From Dipylidium caninum (taxonomy: Eukaryota; Platyhelminthes; Cestoda; Cyclophyllidea; Dipylidiidae), in the NCBI GenBank assembly GCA_017562135.1, contig QEYB01000778.1, positions 1 through 41,390 of the forward strand: a stretch of DNA of 41,390 nucleotides, in the 5' to 3' direction. Both the position numbers and the translations under genes were made by a program. Every line of letters starts with the position of its first letter. Position 1 is the stretch's first letter. Of this stretch, positions 22,497 to 33,770 are shown one piece after another. The notes under the pieces were generated by a model. It was given only the letters and a program-made list of their open reading frames with translations, was not told the DNA's origin and searched no databases.

Positions 22497-24675
22497 CTAC
22501 AATGCGATAGAGCAGGTGTTGGACAGGTCAGTATGACCGGGGAACATTGCAGTCTACTAATGGTGGCGAAAACGCCTTTACCTCTATCCCTGCTGTTATT
22601 GCTGTTATTGCAGATCACCACTTTCCCCTATTCGGCATCGGCGATCCTCCAAGAGCCCGACACTTGCGTAGTCAGGGATGTGAGGAAGAAAAAGTAGGAG
22701 AGGAGGAAGGCGGAGAATTTAAAAAGACATTGAAGGAGAAGGAAGAGGATGTCATATCTCGAAACTCAGTGAAACGCATCAGCATGCATTTTATGAAAAC
22801 TCCGTTTTTCACTGCGTTGTCTGTCTCACTAGGGAGTCAACAGTGACCCACCGAATTTGACAGAGCGAGAAGTAGGGGGCGAGTCTCTACCGAGTCAGAC
22901 AGCTGTGAGCCATGTGAGGTCGCACGACCACGATCCTCTGCGGATTCTACCTATGCCTTTGCCTCGGAGGATGCCTATTCATGCTTGGACCCAGAGATGA
23001 TGGCTTCGATACGACAGGACGAAGAAGACTTTTGGAGGCTAAAGAAGGCATGAATACTGTCACGCCTGCTGTCACAACTGAAGGCAATAGTGTCTCCTCC
23101 TTGGGCTAGTGCGCCAGTCAACGGTAGCACACTTCTCGGTGTGGGTAAATAAATGTGCTAACAGAGTGAGTTACTGATTGTTCTACCGAAGGTAGACACG
23201 GCAGTGAGGAGTGTGCACACCACACAGAGCGATGACACGTGTGCCAATGCAGTGACGTCACCCTCGGCCTCGGAAAGTGTCACCGTGGGTCCGAATAAGT
23301 GTCGTCGAATGCGGAGCCTTGCTGCCTTTGTCTGAGTGCCTAATGGTGTAAAAGGCAGGTATTGCCGTGCACTTGTGTCACATCTCACGCTGTCAGACTC
23401 TCCAGATCTACTACTTGAACTGGGACCCAGAGATGCGGCTTCAAAAGGTCAGGACAGTAGCGGCGGGCCGAGGCACCTACTAAAGGCGGCAGACGGCGCA
23501 CATTCTCCCCAGACTGCTGTCACGACTGTCAGCTGTACGCTCACTGAGCTGGGAAGATCTCCAGCATTGCAGCCAGTGGTGCTCCTGAGCCAGCACCTCA
23601 GTCAGTGGTAAGCCGCTCTTCGGCGCTAAGGCTTATAAGAAAGACCACACAGAAAGCGAGCGAGCTCGCAGAAAGCCGACCTTCTGACTGCAGCCTCATG
23701 AGGCTTCAGTCCGAGAACATGTGGGAGGCACTTTTGTGAGTATCTGGACGAGCTCTCTGTCAACACGGACAACGTGTCCTTGGCAGGGCGACTTCGACGA
23801 TGGTGAATGATTGCCAGTTGGGACAGCGTTACTGACCCCATTGTGCGCGTGCAGTCATCCCGACGTTGACATGAATTGCAGACAGTTTTTTAGCACATAC
23901 GCACACGTCGAAGTGGCGAGTGAAAGTGAGTGGGTGATTGGGGAAAGGCGTGGCACCTGGAGGTATATAGGGAGAGAAGTGGTCTGTCCTCCAGTGATAG
24001 AATACATGCTTCGATGCCTCTCATGTCATTGAGAAGCACTTCTGCCAGGCGATGGAAGGGGAGAAGGCACTGCAGTCAGGTAAACACCCGCCTCGTGCTA
24101 AGTGGGGAGGTGTCCACCCATCACTCGTGAGTCACACCACAATGCGCCCGACGCATCGGAACGACTTTATTGGTACCAACAGCAGTGAGGTGAGATGCAT
24201 GACGATGAGTAGCGCGGAATGGTGTGCGATGACTTGCAAAAGACGCCGTTAGCATAAGGGGACACTGAATGCTGGAAGTCGTCATAAGCTGGGTGAGTGA
24301 TGGGTCAGCACATTCATGCAGGCAACCAGGGGTTAGGGCAAGGCACTATAGATAGGCCTTGCCTAACGACGGAGGGGGATGTCGTTTACTCGCTAAATGC
24401 GGCACCTCCTTACCACACGCAGGAGCTCACTGTCACCGCCACGCAGACGGGAATTCCCTATGCAACATCGACTTCTCACCCGTGAAACACCCACGCAGTT
24501 GGTACACGACGCGACGACTTAATCCACGGTAGTTGGGGACAGGCCAGCAAGTGAGTCGGAGGGCAAACAGAGTGAAGCTGAAGAAGGGGGCAGTGCGTGG
24601 TGACCGACATGCGTGCCATTTCGTTTGGCCTGATGTACTGTCTAGCCTGGACAAGCAGGGCCTCGTGTCTCTGCC

Positions 24676-24807
24676 TTCTACGAGGAGCTACCTGCGTGGA
24701 GGCCGACTTCTTAGCTGTGGCTGGGGAAGAAGTACTTACACACCATCCGATACCAATAGACACTTCGCAGTGCTTATGTCTGAACACGACGTGTGACAAT
24801 CTCATCG
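24676..24807 (+). repeat. M module downstream of copy C
   Basis: Mirror partner of 14690-14822. A 64-codon open frame follows at 24793-24987, ending HVVKLSVVDQLLPSFEEHS; a related peptide (HVVKLRVANQLLQTF) can be read at about 6310-6360. Whether any of this is translated is unknown. Confidence 0.55.
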
Positions 24808-25112
24808 GTGTTACAGCCTTACACAATGCCCAGAATATGGCCACTTGCAGAGTTCGGCAAATCATGGAGAGCAGCAGATGGCAAGCCTTTGCCAGTGAAT
24901 AAGAGAATGGAGGAGGGAATGTATCAGCACGTTGTCAAACTCAGTGTTGTTGATCAGTTGTTACCAAGCTTCGAGGAGCATAGTTGATCGACAGCCTGAG
25001 TGCAACAGTATTTGGCGTAGCGGCATCAGAAAGGCATAATTTGAAGTGTTAGAAGTTCGATTGAGAAGAGGGCGAGGGAGGAGGAGGCAGAGATTTGGCA
25101 GAAGACAGAGTG

Positions 25113-27512
25113 TTAGTGGACACGTTGAAAGGAGGCCAAAATGTTTTTGTAGAGGCAAGAGTGAGCTTCCAGACCCCACACGAAGTCGTAGTGATTGTAA
25201 TCGTCCACATAAACGACGTTCACGTTGGATGCCCCGCATCGCGTCAATTCGTGCGCAAAGCGTTTTGCAGCAGAAGCCGTTGAGAGGTGGTCACGTCCTC
25301 CAAAGTACAAAGTGACAGGCACGCGAATCGCATCTAATCCGTAAGAGAGAGGCGTGGTTCGACCGTACTTTGCCATGTTGCCTGCCTCCCCAAAGTCGAA
25401 AGCCTCTAAGCGTCCGTGCCACAGGCCCTACAATGTGATTGAGAAGGTGTTAGACTGGTCAGTATGACCGGGGAACATTGCAGCCTACTAATGGTGGCGA
25501 AAACGCCTTCGCCCCTGTTGCTGCTGCTATTGCTTTTGTTGTTGTTGTTGCTGCCGCTGACGACGCCACGAGGCTATTCTCCCCAAGCGAAATTTTCCCT
25601 CGTGTGACCACATCACCGACAACAATTCAATATGTGGAGGTCTTCGACAAGTGAAAGTTCACTTACGCACAGATCTTCTGCCCTCGCCACTTTCACATCA
25701 GCAAATCTCGATGTCGCACTTAAGAGCAAAATGCCGTCATCAAACACTCGCTAAATTAATGCCCACACAAGTGACCCCAAAGCAGGAACAAGCTGTCACG
25801 GATTAGCGCTGCAGATAGCAACTCTTCAGTCGCACACAAAACCGACATGAAAGCGTTGAAGTAGGGGTCGCCGATTATCGCCAAGAGGAGTCCACCTGAG
25901 TCCGTCCCTCCTTCGGTCTTGTGTACGTCAGTACGGGCGGATGATTGCGCTCTTTCCCTGTGTCGTGCCACTAGGCGGTGGTCGGATGCCACCACCTCGA
26001 GTCACGGTCAGAGGCCTACGTGCCACCTCCTCATCATGGGACCTTGTGTACGGCTCCCGCTCCTCCATTTCGCATGTTCAACACAATAAATTGTGGCAGA
26101 GTGGAATGAGAGGAAGAACTCGCCTGAGAGTGATGAACTATGTTTTGAACAGAAGTCGACGCAGCCACACTCTCGACATACATTGGCAGTCGTGTCTGCA
26201 AGGGAGGAAATAAGAGTGCTCAACTACACCCGACCTGGCCCAATCTAGCAAGCTCTGAAGCATCATGGATGGGTGTAATGGTGGCACTGGAAGAGAATCG
26301 GTGACTAACCGCGTTCATGTTCTTCGCATCGCTGCCACTGAGTAGAAAGAAGATATTGTGATTTAAAGGAGACGACAATTGATCCGGTGAGGTGGAGTGT
26401 GCGAGGAAGCGTTTAACACCTTCAGATGGCACGAAACGCCCGCAACTCCCAAGAAAGTGACATGCCGCTGGTAGAGACAGACACAACGGAGCTAAGCAAT
26501 GAAACGGACTGGTAACGTTGCCCTGGTAGATGGGTGGTGCGAGCGCCGCCACTGCCGCCACCTGTCCACGCATTCTCGGGTCCTTGTTTAGCCGCGTCAG
26601 CATAATTTGAGCCCCCTTCAGGGTAGACAAGGTAGAAGGCACTCAACATCTCCCGCCTCACACAATTGCAGCCACCTCCTCACTCGCCACCACAAGCACA
26701 CAAAGCAGCACGCGTGCTCACCTCAGAATGTCCAACATAGAATATCTTGGCTGCCCTCGTCTCCTCCATTATAAAGTCGACGACTCGAGGCAGATCATAC
26801 TCGACCATTTCATCCCACGAAAATCCCCAGAACTCGTCATTAGCGGGTCCAGGTGCACGTGTCGTTGGGAGTAGGCGTTGCCGCGGCTGTTGCCCAGCCA
26901 CACATCATAGTCGGCATCGGCGAGTATGAACGCCAAGCTTGGTGAGGCAAGTTACTTATCCACGTGTGAGACGAGTCGAGAAGTCCGTGCTGCAGAAGCA
27001 CCACCTTCCTCTTTTCTTCACACTTTACCCGTGGCGACTTCGAGCGAACGCGATGAAGTGTGAGCAGATATCCATCCGCCGTTTCAACAATGTACTCGTT
27101 TGCTTGGTAACCGTTAGCCTCGATTATTTCAGGCTGCAATTAGAAAACATCTTGTACAGGCTAGCTTTGAGCGTGGCAGGTGAGGTGCCAAGGTGTGCCA
27201 ATGTCTCGCCCCTCCCCTCACACCATTCAGCGTGCCACGCAAGCACTCCCAACTGCATTTGTGCATATGCCTGACTTAACCCTGTTACCTCGGTCAAAGT
27301 GCAAGGGTGTAAGGAAAAGAGCAAAGAATTTCACGCAACTGTGAGCTAGAGCATAGATAACATGCGAATTGTTTGCTTGGTGGGAGGTAGAGAAATGTCG
27401 GCACACGTACAGCTGTAAGACAAGCGTGTGGCTCCTTGCGTTCGGCAAACCGCGTGAAAGATGAGCCAACACAGAGGAGTGCGATGAGCACAATGCAAGT
27501 AAGACGCCTCAT
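25113..27512 (-). CDS. Lipase copy C, mirror twin of copy B
   Basis: Exons on the minus strand: 27512-27411, 27133-26722, 26615-26310, 26195-26124, 25427-25113. The product is the same as copy B with at least one replacement in the signal-peptide exon (HACLTA instead of HAYLTA). Exons 3, 4 and 5 are intact (306, 72 and 315 nt), with Ser, Asp and His motifs present. Exon 2 is 412 nt instead of 414: one base is missing near 26939 and one near 26845, which puts the rest of exon 2 out of frame. Copy B is intact at both places, just as C is intact where B is broken. The exon 4 donor is GC, as in B. It is either two independently damaged genes or one or two functional genes with consensus errors. 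Confidence 0.8.
25516..25557. repeat. TTG/CTG tract in intron 4 of copy C
   Basis: Mirror of the 13940-13981 triplet tract, with the same length in both arms. Confidence 0.75.
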
Positions 27513-27551
27513 TCGGTTGCGACGACTGCGCCTCGTGCTTGACGGAGTAGT

Positions 27552-27560
27552 GTATTTATG
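27552..27560 (-). promoter_or_regulatory. Putative TATA box of lipase copy C
   Basis: Mirror of 11935-11943, same sequence and same spacing to the exon 1 ATG at 27512. Confidence 0.45.
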
Positions 27561-27789
27561 GGCCTGGGGAAAGTACAAAGTCGTGAGACGTTACTTGGTC
27601 GATGGAATGAAAACTGCGTTCGATGGAGAGGCATCACAATTAGAGGGTGCGCGGCGTGCAGGTAACCTGCCCACAGGCGAGTGTTGAATGGATGTGGATG
27701 CCAGAAAAGAAAGTCTGTCGACTTGTGCAGTCTTTTAGAAATAATAATAACGGGCAGATCTGGCGTTAGAGGAGAGTCAGCCCGAGTAA

Positions 27790-27965
27790 ACATGCTGAAA
27801 TCAGCACGGCGAGGCTAAATTAAGATCCGAGAATGCGTGGACAAGTGGTGGCAGTGACGGCGATCGCAGTCCTCGTCTACTCGAGCAACGCCACCAGTCC
27901 ATTTAATTATGCAGCGCCATTTTGCCTATCTCTGCACAAAATTTCCTTCAGCACTGTCAGGTAAT
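27790..27965 (+). pseudogene. Lipase exon 3/4 relic, head-to-head with copy C
   Basis: Mirror of 11525-11705. The plus strand reads [11 protein letters not shown] then an exon 4-like CAGCACTGTCAG with a GTAATG donor at about 27961. Intron 4-like sequence follows (28030-28190), including the CCGGTGGAGAC motif that is also in intron 4 of copy A (about 7095-7130). No exon 5 was found after it. Confidence 0.6.
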
Positions 27966-28514
27966 GACTTTCACTTATGACCACTCCGCCACACTTCTCA
28001 CAGAAGCGGTGGGAGTTGGGTATTTCATCATTTAACGTGACTGCAGCTGAAGGCGCCCCACCCCGACTAGTGGGTGACACAGGAGAAGGCCACGCCTCCA
28101 CCCGCCTTGATGTGCATGCATGGGAATGAGTGACAGAATTGGAGTTAACTGTGCGTGGTCACCGGTGGAGACTGTTACTCGATTTTGTTCACGGCCAGGT
28201 CAGATGAGGCAGAAGTGGGAATTCCGCAATTGGTTCCTCGCAACGGCTCCATGATACCTGCTTCGAACACTACAAATCACTCACATCTGCACTCGTTAAC
28301 TCTTATGCTGGGCAGATCACTATTTGATCATGATACACATTTCTCACGTGTGAGGCAACCAATCAACGGCACTGCGATTGAAAATGAATCAGACTCCACT
28401 TTCCCTCCTCCTTTTTCAATAGTAAATTTCCGCCCCCGACTCTCCACCATATTCTCTCATCCTCTCTATTTCGATATAGCTCAACGCATTCATTTTCGGC
28501 ATAAGGGGGAAACA

Positions 28515-28640
28515 CCGAGGAGAGTGTCACTGGTAGCGTTCAGTCCTGACCATTGCCACGTGTCTATTGACATAGGATGGGAATATAAACGATTAATCGC
28601 TCACAGCTACGAAGTCGAACTCAACGCAGGCAGCTCCTCG
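28515..28640 (-). repeat. M module
   Basis: M copy in reverse orientation, mirror partner of 10862-11000 and near-identical to 39355-39475. Confidence 0.55.
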
Positions 28641-30063
28641 GAGATCGGGAGGCGGGATACCCTGTTCATCCAAACTAATGAGTACACACGAGGCCAAAGG
28701 AAAATGGTAGGAATCGATTCTGGCCTCTGTAGATGGTCAGAGAGTCCCCTACCTGCGTACACTAGAGGCATTTCCTCCTCATGCAGGTAGGAGTGTAGTG
28801 TCACGAGATGCCGTAGAAGACGAAGAAGAAGAAATAGGCTGTCATATCGCGCGTCTCATTGAAATCGCTCATTGTGTAATCTGTGTAGACTTAGATTTGA
28901 CTGCGTTCTCCCTCCTCGCTCTCTCAGTGGCAAGCCAATAGTCTCGCCAGCACATTGGACGAGTGGGAGGCTGGTTGTGAGTCTTTGCTGACACGGACAG
29001 CGGTTCGTCATGTGAGATCGCAAGATGACGCCCCGTCAACTGTGCGGCGGCATTCGAGGGCCCGGGAATGTTCGCCCTCGACCACCCTCGTAATGCGTAT
29101 CTATACCAGGATTCCCGATGCCACCAGTGCGGTCACTGAACAGACTCTGCTTCCACTGCTAGTGTCAGTCAATTGTATGCCACCCTTCAGTGCTAAGGCT
29201 CCTTCAGAAGAGCACGGAGAACGCGACCTCGTAGTAAGTCGAACTGCCAATAGTATAATTCAGGGGCCTTCAGCAAGAGGCGATGAACAGGTATGCTGAG
29301 TGAGCATGTATGCGAACCATCTGTCACTACTGTCAAAATCGAGTCGAGTAGCGGTCAGCATTTCTCCACTTTCCTGCCACGCAGTATGGACTGTCAAAGT
29401 CCTGGGGCTCTGCAGGCTCTCATCGACCTGATTGGCGTTTCGCGCAGCCCTGTGTGCGTGGCCTCCAGTTTGAGAAAAGGGTCTTGCGCAGCTTTCTCAT
29501 CTAAGCCCCACTCGCAACACTCATTATTCCCTCCGGCCGTAGGAAATAACCAATTTATCAAAGAAAATGTGCTCACAGATTTCTGCCAACGGCATTACCG
29601 CATTATTTTAACCCAGGCACTGTCGATGCACAACAATTCCCACAAGCGGTTATAAACAAGTTGTGGTCGGGGGAGAAGTTGTCGTCACTAATGTTCTCAT
29701 ATCAATGGGACATTTGTTGATGGAAGAATAGCTGCGTGCAATGCGTGCGGCTGACCGAAATGTCGAGTTTCTGGGTGTCGGGTAGGAGAAGGCGATTCAC
29801 CACTTCAAAGTTACTTTATTCATTCGTATGGGAGATCTGCATATTGAGGGGGAAAAACGCAGTGGGGGTCGGTTGATTTGGGGTGTTGCAGCGTCTTTGG
29901 TCGGTTCTGCAGATGCAGAGAGTGGATGATCACCTGTCCCTCCTCTTACGGGCAAACATGACAACAACACTTACGAGTGCACCTCGTATCTCTCTCCGTT
30001 CACCTCTCCTGGTGTAAGTAGTAGCAAATTACACTGGATAAATGCCACCTCGTGCCTCTGTGC

Positions 30064-30150
30064 TTTACGAGGAGCTGCCTGCGTCGAGGCTGACTTCGTA
30101 ACTTTGGCGAGGAATCGTTACATCTCCACCCGATGTCAACTGACACGTGG
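30064..30150 (+). repeat. M module
   Basis: M copy (GAGGAGCTGCCTGCGTCGAG core). Mirror partner of 9380-9470; direct partner 40903-40990. Confidence 0.5.
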
Positions 30151-31169
30151 TGGGGCGCAGTTTCCATGAATGTTGCGAAAGCCTAACCTGGTCAAATAAT
30201 GACTGAGGCCTCATTAGGTTGGGGGGGTTATAAGCGAATGGGTGGAAATGGTAGAAGTTTTGCTCGGCAAATGGCAATGGACGAGAAGCGGTGAGAGATC
30301 TGATGGAAGTCGTGGTGCTATTAATAGAGCTGATGGAAATGCATAATGTCATTATTGTCGCAATAGGCGGTGTCAGGATCCCGATGTCAGGATGGTCATT
30401 AGGGAGGTGAACGACGCGCAAATACGCTACTGCGCATGATGCACATGCGCGCCAAACGGGTGGGGCTTGTACACACTTTAAGCGCAATGTGAAACACGGT
30501 AAAAGCCCCAAGACACGCGAAGAAGATGAGGAATGCCGAGGCTACGTTCCGGCTACGGAATTATGTTAACCGCCACGATTCTTGCAGTTGTGAGACGTAA
30601 GTAGGAGGGTGGATGTGAGCAGGAGTGGCACCTCAGGGCGCCTTCCCCACAGGCTCGAACAACAATCGAGGCATCTTTCACGGGATAAGCATGCAGCTGT
30701 CGTTTCAACTAATTGCCTCTCCTTCTCTATCAGTAACGGCAGCGCTTTGCAAGGGAGTGCCACCTACTTAAATAAGGAAGTAAGAATTTAATCGTTTGCT
30801 CCTTCTTCCTGGCAGGACTCGATGCCTTGGAAGGAATCTGGCCATCGACAGATTCCGCCGGATCGACGAGACATGAAATGCGATTCATGTGTTCGGCAAC
30901 GGGATGTGAGCTGGTCAGTTATGAGCACATTCTCCTCCTCACCAAGGCCACTGACACCGACAACGGTGGTAGAGACCCAGGGGGGCTCCGTCACACATCG
31001 GCTGGTGTGATTAGCGTGCGAGATGAGGGATGAGAACGAGATGTCTGCGGCACGAGTAGGCGCAGGAGGCACAACCACCATCTTGCCACTTGTGTGCAGG
31101 CACCGCCGAAAGTGCATAGGAGGGCGCAATGTTTTCACTGTGGCATTCTGACTCCGTCCATTGGCAGCA

Positions 31170-31590
31170 GGTTTCATGCGAAATGCTCCGTGACTTGACA
31201 GAGGAAGGCATCTGGCTGGATTTCGGTGTCATTTGAGGTGTCCACAGTGTAGCAGAAAATGATTCGGAGTCAATTGTGCGCAAACGCGAGCAAGAGTGAG
31301 GAGCTGTGTAGAGGAGGAGCGAGGAAGGGAGTGATTGACTGAGACGTAAACAGGTGATGCATATCAGGAAGGGAAGCCTTCCGTTCAGCGTCTATTTCAC
31401 CACACGCAGCAACTTAACTTGAAATCTCTTATCCATTCATTGCCACTAGCCAACTGTCAACTGTGATAGACTTCGCTCTTCTAACAAAACGGATGAACGT
31501 CTTCGTCAACTCTGCACCAAACTCAAAAGGCTATGCCACGCATATCCCTGTTCGAGACTCACAACCATCGGAACTGGCACTTCCCACACA
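31170..31590 (-). repeat. P-related segment, inverted partner of 38270-38670
   Basis: Matches the reverse complement of 38270-38670 over its whole length (for example GAGACTCACAACCATCGGAA near 31555). A more diverged relative of its first part lies at 32110-32260 (GTGCAGGCACCG...GTGACTTGACAGAGG). It directly precedes lipase fragment E. Confidence 0.55.
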
Positions 31591-31624
31591 TATTCTATCA
31601 GTTTATCTCCTATAGTAACTCTCT

Positions 31625-31840
31625 TTTGAAGCTTCGGTTGGGGTGCCGGTGACTGTGTACTGGGGCGGACGTGACCGACTCTCAACGCCGCCTGATGTGA
31701 GACGCATTTTGCGCGAATTGGCACGCGGGACGGTGCCTGAGGTGCGCGACATTTACGTGGACAATTACAATCATCTCGACTTCGTATGGGGTCTAGACGC
31801 TGTCTCTCGCGTCTACAATGACATCATCCTTTTCTTTTAG
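31625..31840 (+). pseudogene. Lipase copy E, 3' part of exon 5
   Basis: Reads GVPVTVYWGGRDRLSTPP through YNHLDFVWGLDAVSRVYND to a TAG stop. Catalytic Asp and His motifs are intact, but there is no acceptor, no exon start and no upstream exon with the nucleophile. Similarity begins at about 31625. Its position mirrors exon 5 of copy A (6495 + 31840 is close to the coordinate sum of the outer inverted repeat), so E is probably what remains of A's partner after a deletion. Confidence 0.7.
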
Positions 31841-32812
31841 CGTTATTTGTAGCTAAATCGATTCAGTGACCCAACCTAGCAACTAGTCGTGATAATTTGA
31901 TTAGAGGGAGACGACTGTCCAAATGTCTCAATCGTGCTGCGATGTATTCGTCCAGTTGGGGCGAATGCAACGAAGTGGGACGAGGTCGAGGACGAGGCGA
32001 AATAAGACATGTGAATCGGAAACAAATAATGCGTCTGTACTATGCTCCCATCACTAAGGGAAATGAGCCTAGAAAGTTGACCTGAACTGGGCCATATTAT
32101 ATGAATTCACCATCCTCATCACCGTTATGTGCAGGCACCGTCGAGAAGATGTAAGAGAGTTCAGTACGATCACTGCGACAGCACTGCTCCGCTCACGTCT
32201 ACCCAGCTCCGAGTGAAATTCTCAGTGACTTGACAGAGGTTTCTGTCAACCGTCAAGTAGAAGAGAAGGAGTCCACGTGGGCGTGGGCCAAGGCGAGAGT
32301 GAGGGACTGGCAGGAGGAAGGAGGGATTAATGGGGTGATGGACTGAGGGAGTGAGGAATCACGCGTCAACTGTCTGCCACTACAGGGCAACCGACGTGAT
32401 TTGACGATCCAACTGGAGACACTGATGCGTCTGTTGAAAACCAGTTCAGGCCAAATGGGCAAGTCAAATGAGGATGCGACTTTCGGTCTTGCATACCATC
32501 AGCAAAATTACCACACACGACCCAGAACGGCAAACGCAGTCTTACCGCGACGAAGTTGCAGTCTTATTCGACGTAGCAGTGGAACGCGCACCTCCTTGGA
32601 AGGCCTCGTCAGTGATGCAGGCCTTCGGAGAAGTGTGGACGCGGAGTCCAAGCTCAGCATACCTGGCATACACGACCAGGTGGTGGGGAATACGATGTCG
32701 CTACAGAGGAGGCGAGGCAACAATCGTCTTCTCTCTCCGCAGCATCAGATGGCAAGTGATGTTGCGCACAAAAGTCGACCTCGCAACCTCTCGCACTCCG
32801 TCGGACCTGTCA
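31841..32812. other. Gap between lipase fragment E and P copy 3
   Basis: No gene recognised. Two overlapping open frames at 32401-32901 run into the P repeat and share the TACAGAGGAGG...GGCAACA segment with 37932-37972 and 8235-8280, so they are repeat sequence and not genes. A diverged duplicate of 31095-31220 lies at 32110-32260. Confidence 0.45.
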
Positions 32813-33770
32813 CGGGCGCTCTGCTCAGAGGAAATTCCGTCAACAAACCAGTGAGACATTTGCTTTTCGCAAACCTGTGCAAATTCACAACCACTCAATG
32901 AATTTTGACCTCGCAGGATAATGGCAGTTCAGTGCTATAGACTGGTCTTGTGGGTTACAGGAGCGGATGGGTGGATGGATGACAGGAAATCCCGCCTGCC
33001 CCGTTCCTAGTGCACTTTTCTGACAAAATTGGGATGCGGGTTGCATAGTCTTCTGGGTTTTGGGCAGACTTGACGGAAGGAGGCACACTTTTTGCGATAA
33101 CCAGGGATTCCACCCCAATTACCACTCGGCTAATGGTATTGCAAGTTAGTCACTGTGTCTGGTGAGGTAGCCGATGAACGAAAGACTTCCCTCCCCTCCT
33201 CCGCATTGCGTGTTTACTGCGCGGAAGAGGAGGCTGGCACCGTAGTACGCAAGGACTGCGGAAATCAACGCATTTTGCATGCATGTTGGAAGGCCTGCAT
33301 GGCTTCGCGGCCCTCATGTGGGCGCATTCGCCGGGATGGGGGAGAGCACCCACAGGAGCTCTTCCAGTTGACATACTTTCTGAGGATAGTCAGGTGCAGG
33401 TGCTGAAACCAACAGGGTGTTGTGCTCGCCAGCTTGCCCTTCCTTCTTCGTGCCTGTGCGCTGTACCCAATCGTCTGACAGGCAGTAAGGGTGGGGCAGC
33501 GCTCCTCAGTTAGACGACCACTTGTGAGCCCCTTTGACTAGCTTATGTTTGGTCAGTCTTAGTAGATGCTGCGCATACCTTACCGGTCTGAAGTCAGTCG
33601 TCACCAAACTAAATCTGTCCGTTTGCCTCCTGCACGATCTGTTGCCTGGCCTCCTATACTGTGCCGGTTTATGTGTCTTGCTAAGTACTCATCCATGCTC
33701 CTATATGCTTTTACTTAATTACCTCTCGTACACCGAACTCAAATGAGAAGAAAGAGTGCAAAAATGCGTT
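32813..33770 (+). repeat. P-family repeat, copy 3
   Basis: Same orientation as copy 1 and inverted relative to copy 2 (4556-5570). It shares with copy 2 the small deletions that break the 63-codon frame (minus strand, about 33705-33535). Its outer limit, near CTCTGCTCAGAGGAAATT, pairs with about 5570. Confidence 0.6.

Larger units (their letters stand above)
27900..30600 (+). repeat. Direct repeat, first copy
   Basis: Repeated in the same orientation at about 38680-41390, with an offset of about 10830-10837 over most of its length. Differences by eye are mostly one-base insertions or deletions and few substitutions. The longest open frame in the window lies here (28155-28790), but it is interrupted by small indels in the second copy and is not conserved in the mirror at 10903-11196. 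Confidence 0.75.
22751..30965. repeat. Right arm of inner palindrome
   Basis: Reverse complement of 8556-16746. It is near-identical inside 22751-28258 and more diverged in 28258-30965. The diverged outer part is instead almost identical to 38650-41390, so the two halves of this arm have different closest relatives. The arm contains lipase copy C. The noncoding 22751-25112 interval mirrors the 3' flank of copy B. Confidence 0.85.

Noticed and set aside
28155..28790. Longest open frame in the window (211 codons)
   Set aside because: It lies across an M module and lipase intron 4-like sequence; the direct copy at 39.1-39.5 kb and the mirror copy at 10.9-11.2 kb break the frame, and no protein family is recognisable.
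8556..30965. Palindrome as a simple missed-adapter sequencing artefact
   Set aside because: Such artefacts fold back with little or no spacer and uniform similarity; here there is a 6 kb non-repeated spacer and a step in arm divergence. An assembly error is still not excluded.
32401..32901. Two overlapping frames of 128 and 166 codons
   Set aside because: They extend into the P repeat and share nucleotide segments with 8235 and 37932 in other frames, with no consistent protein.
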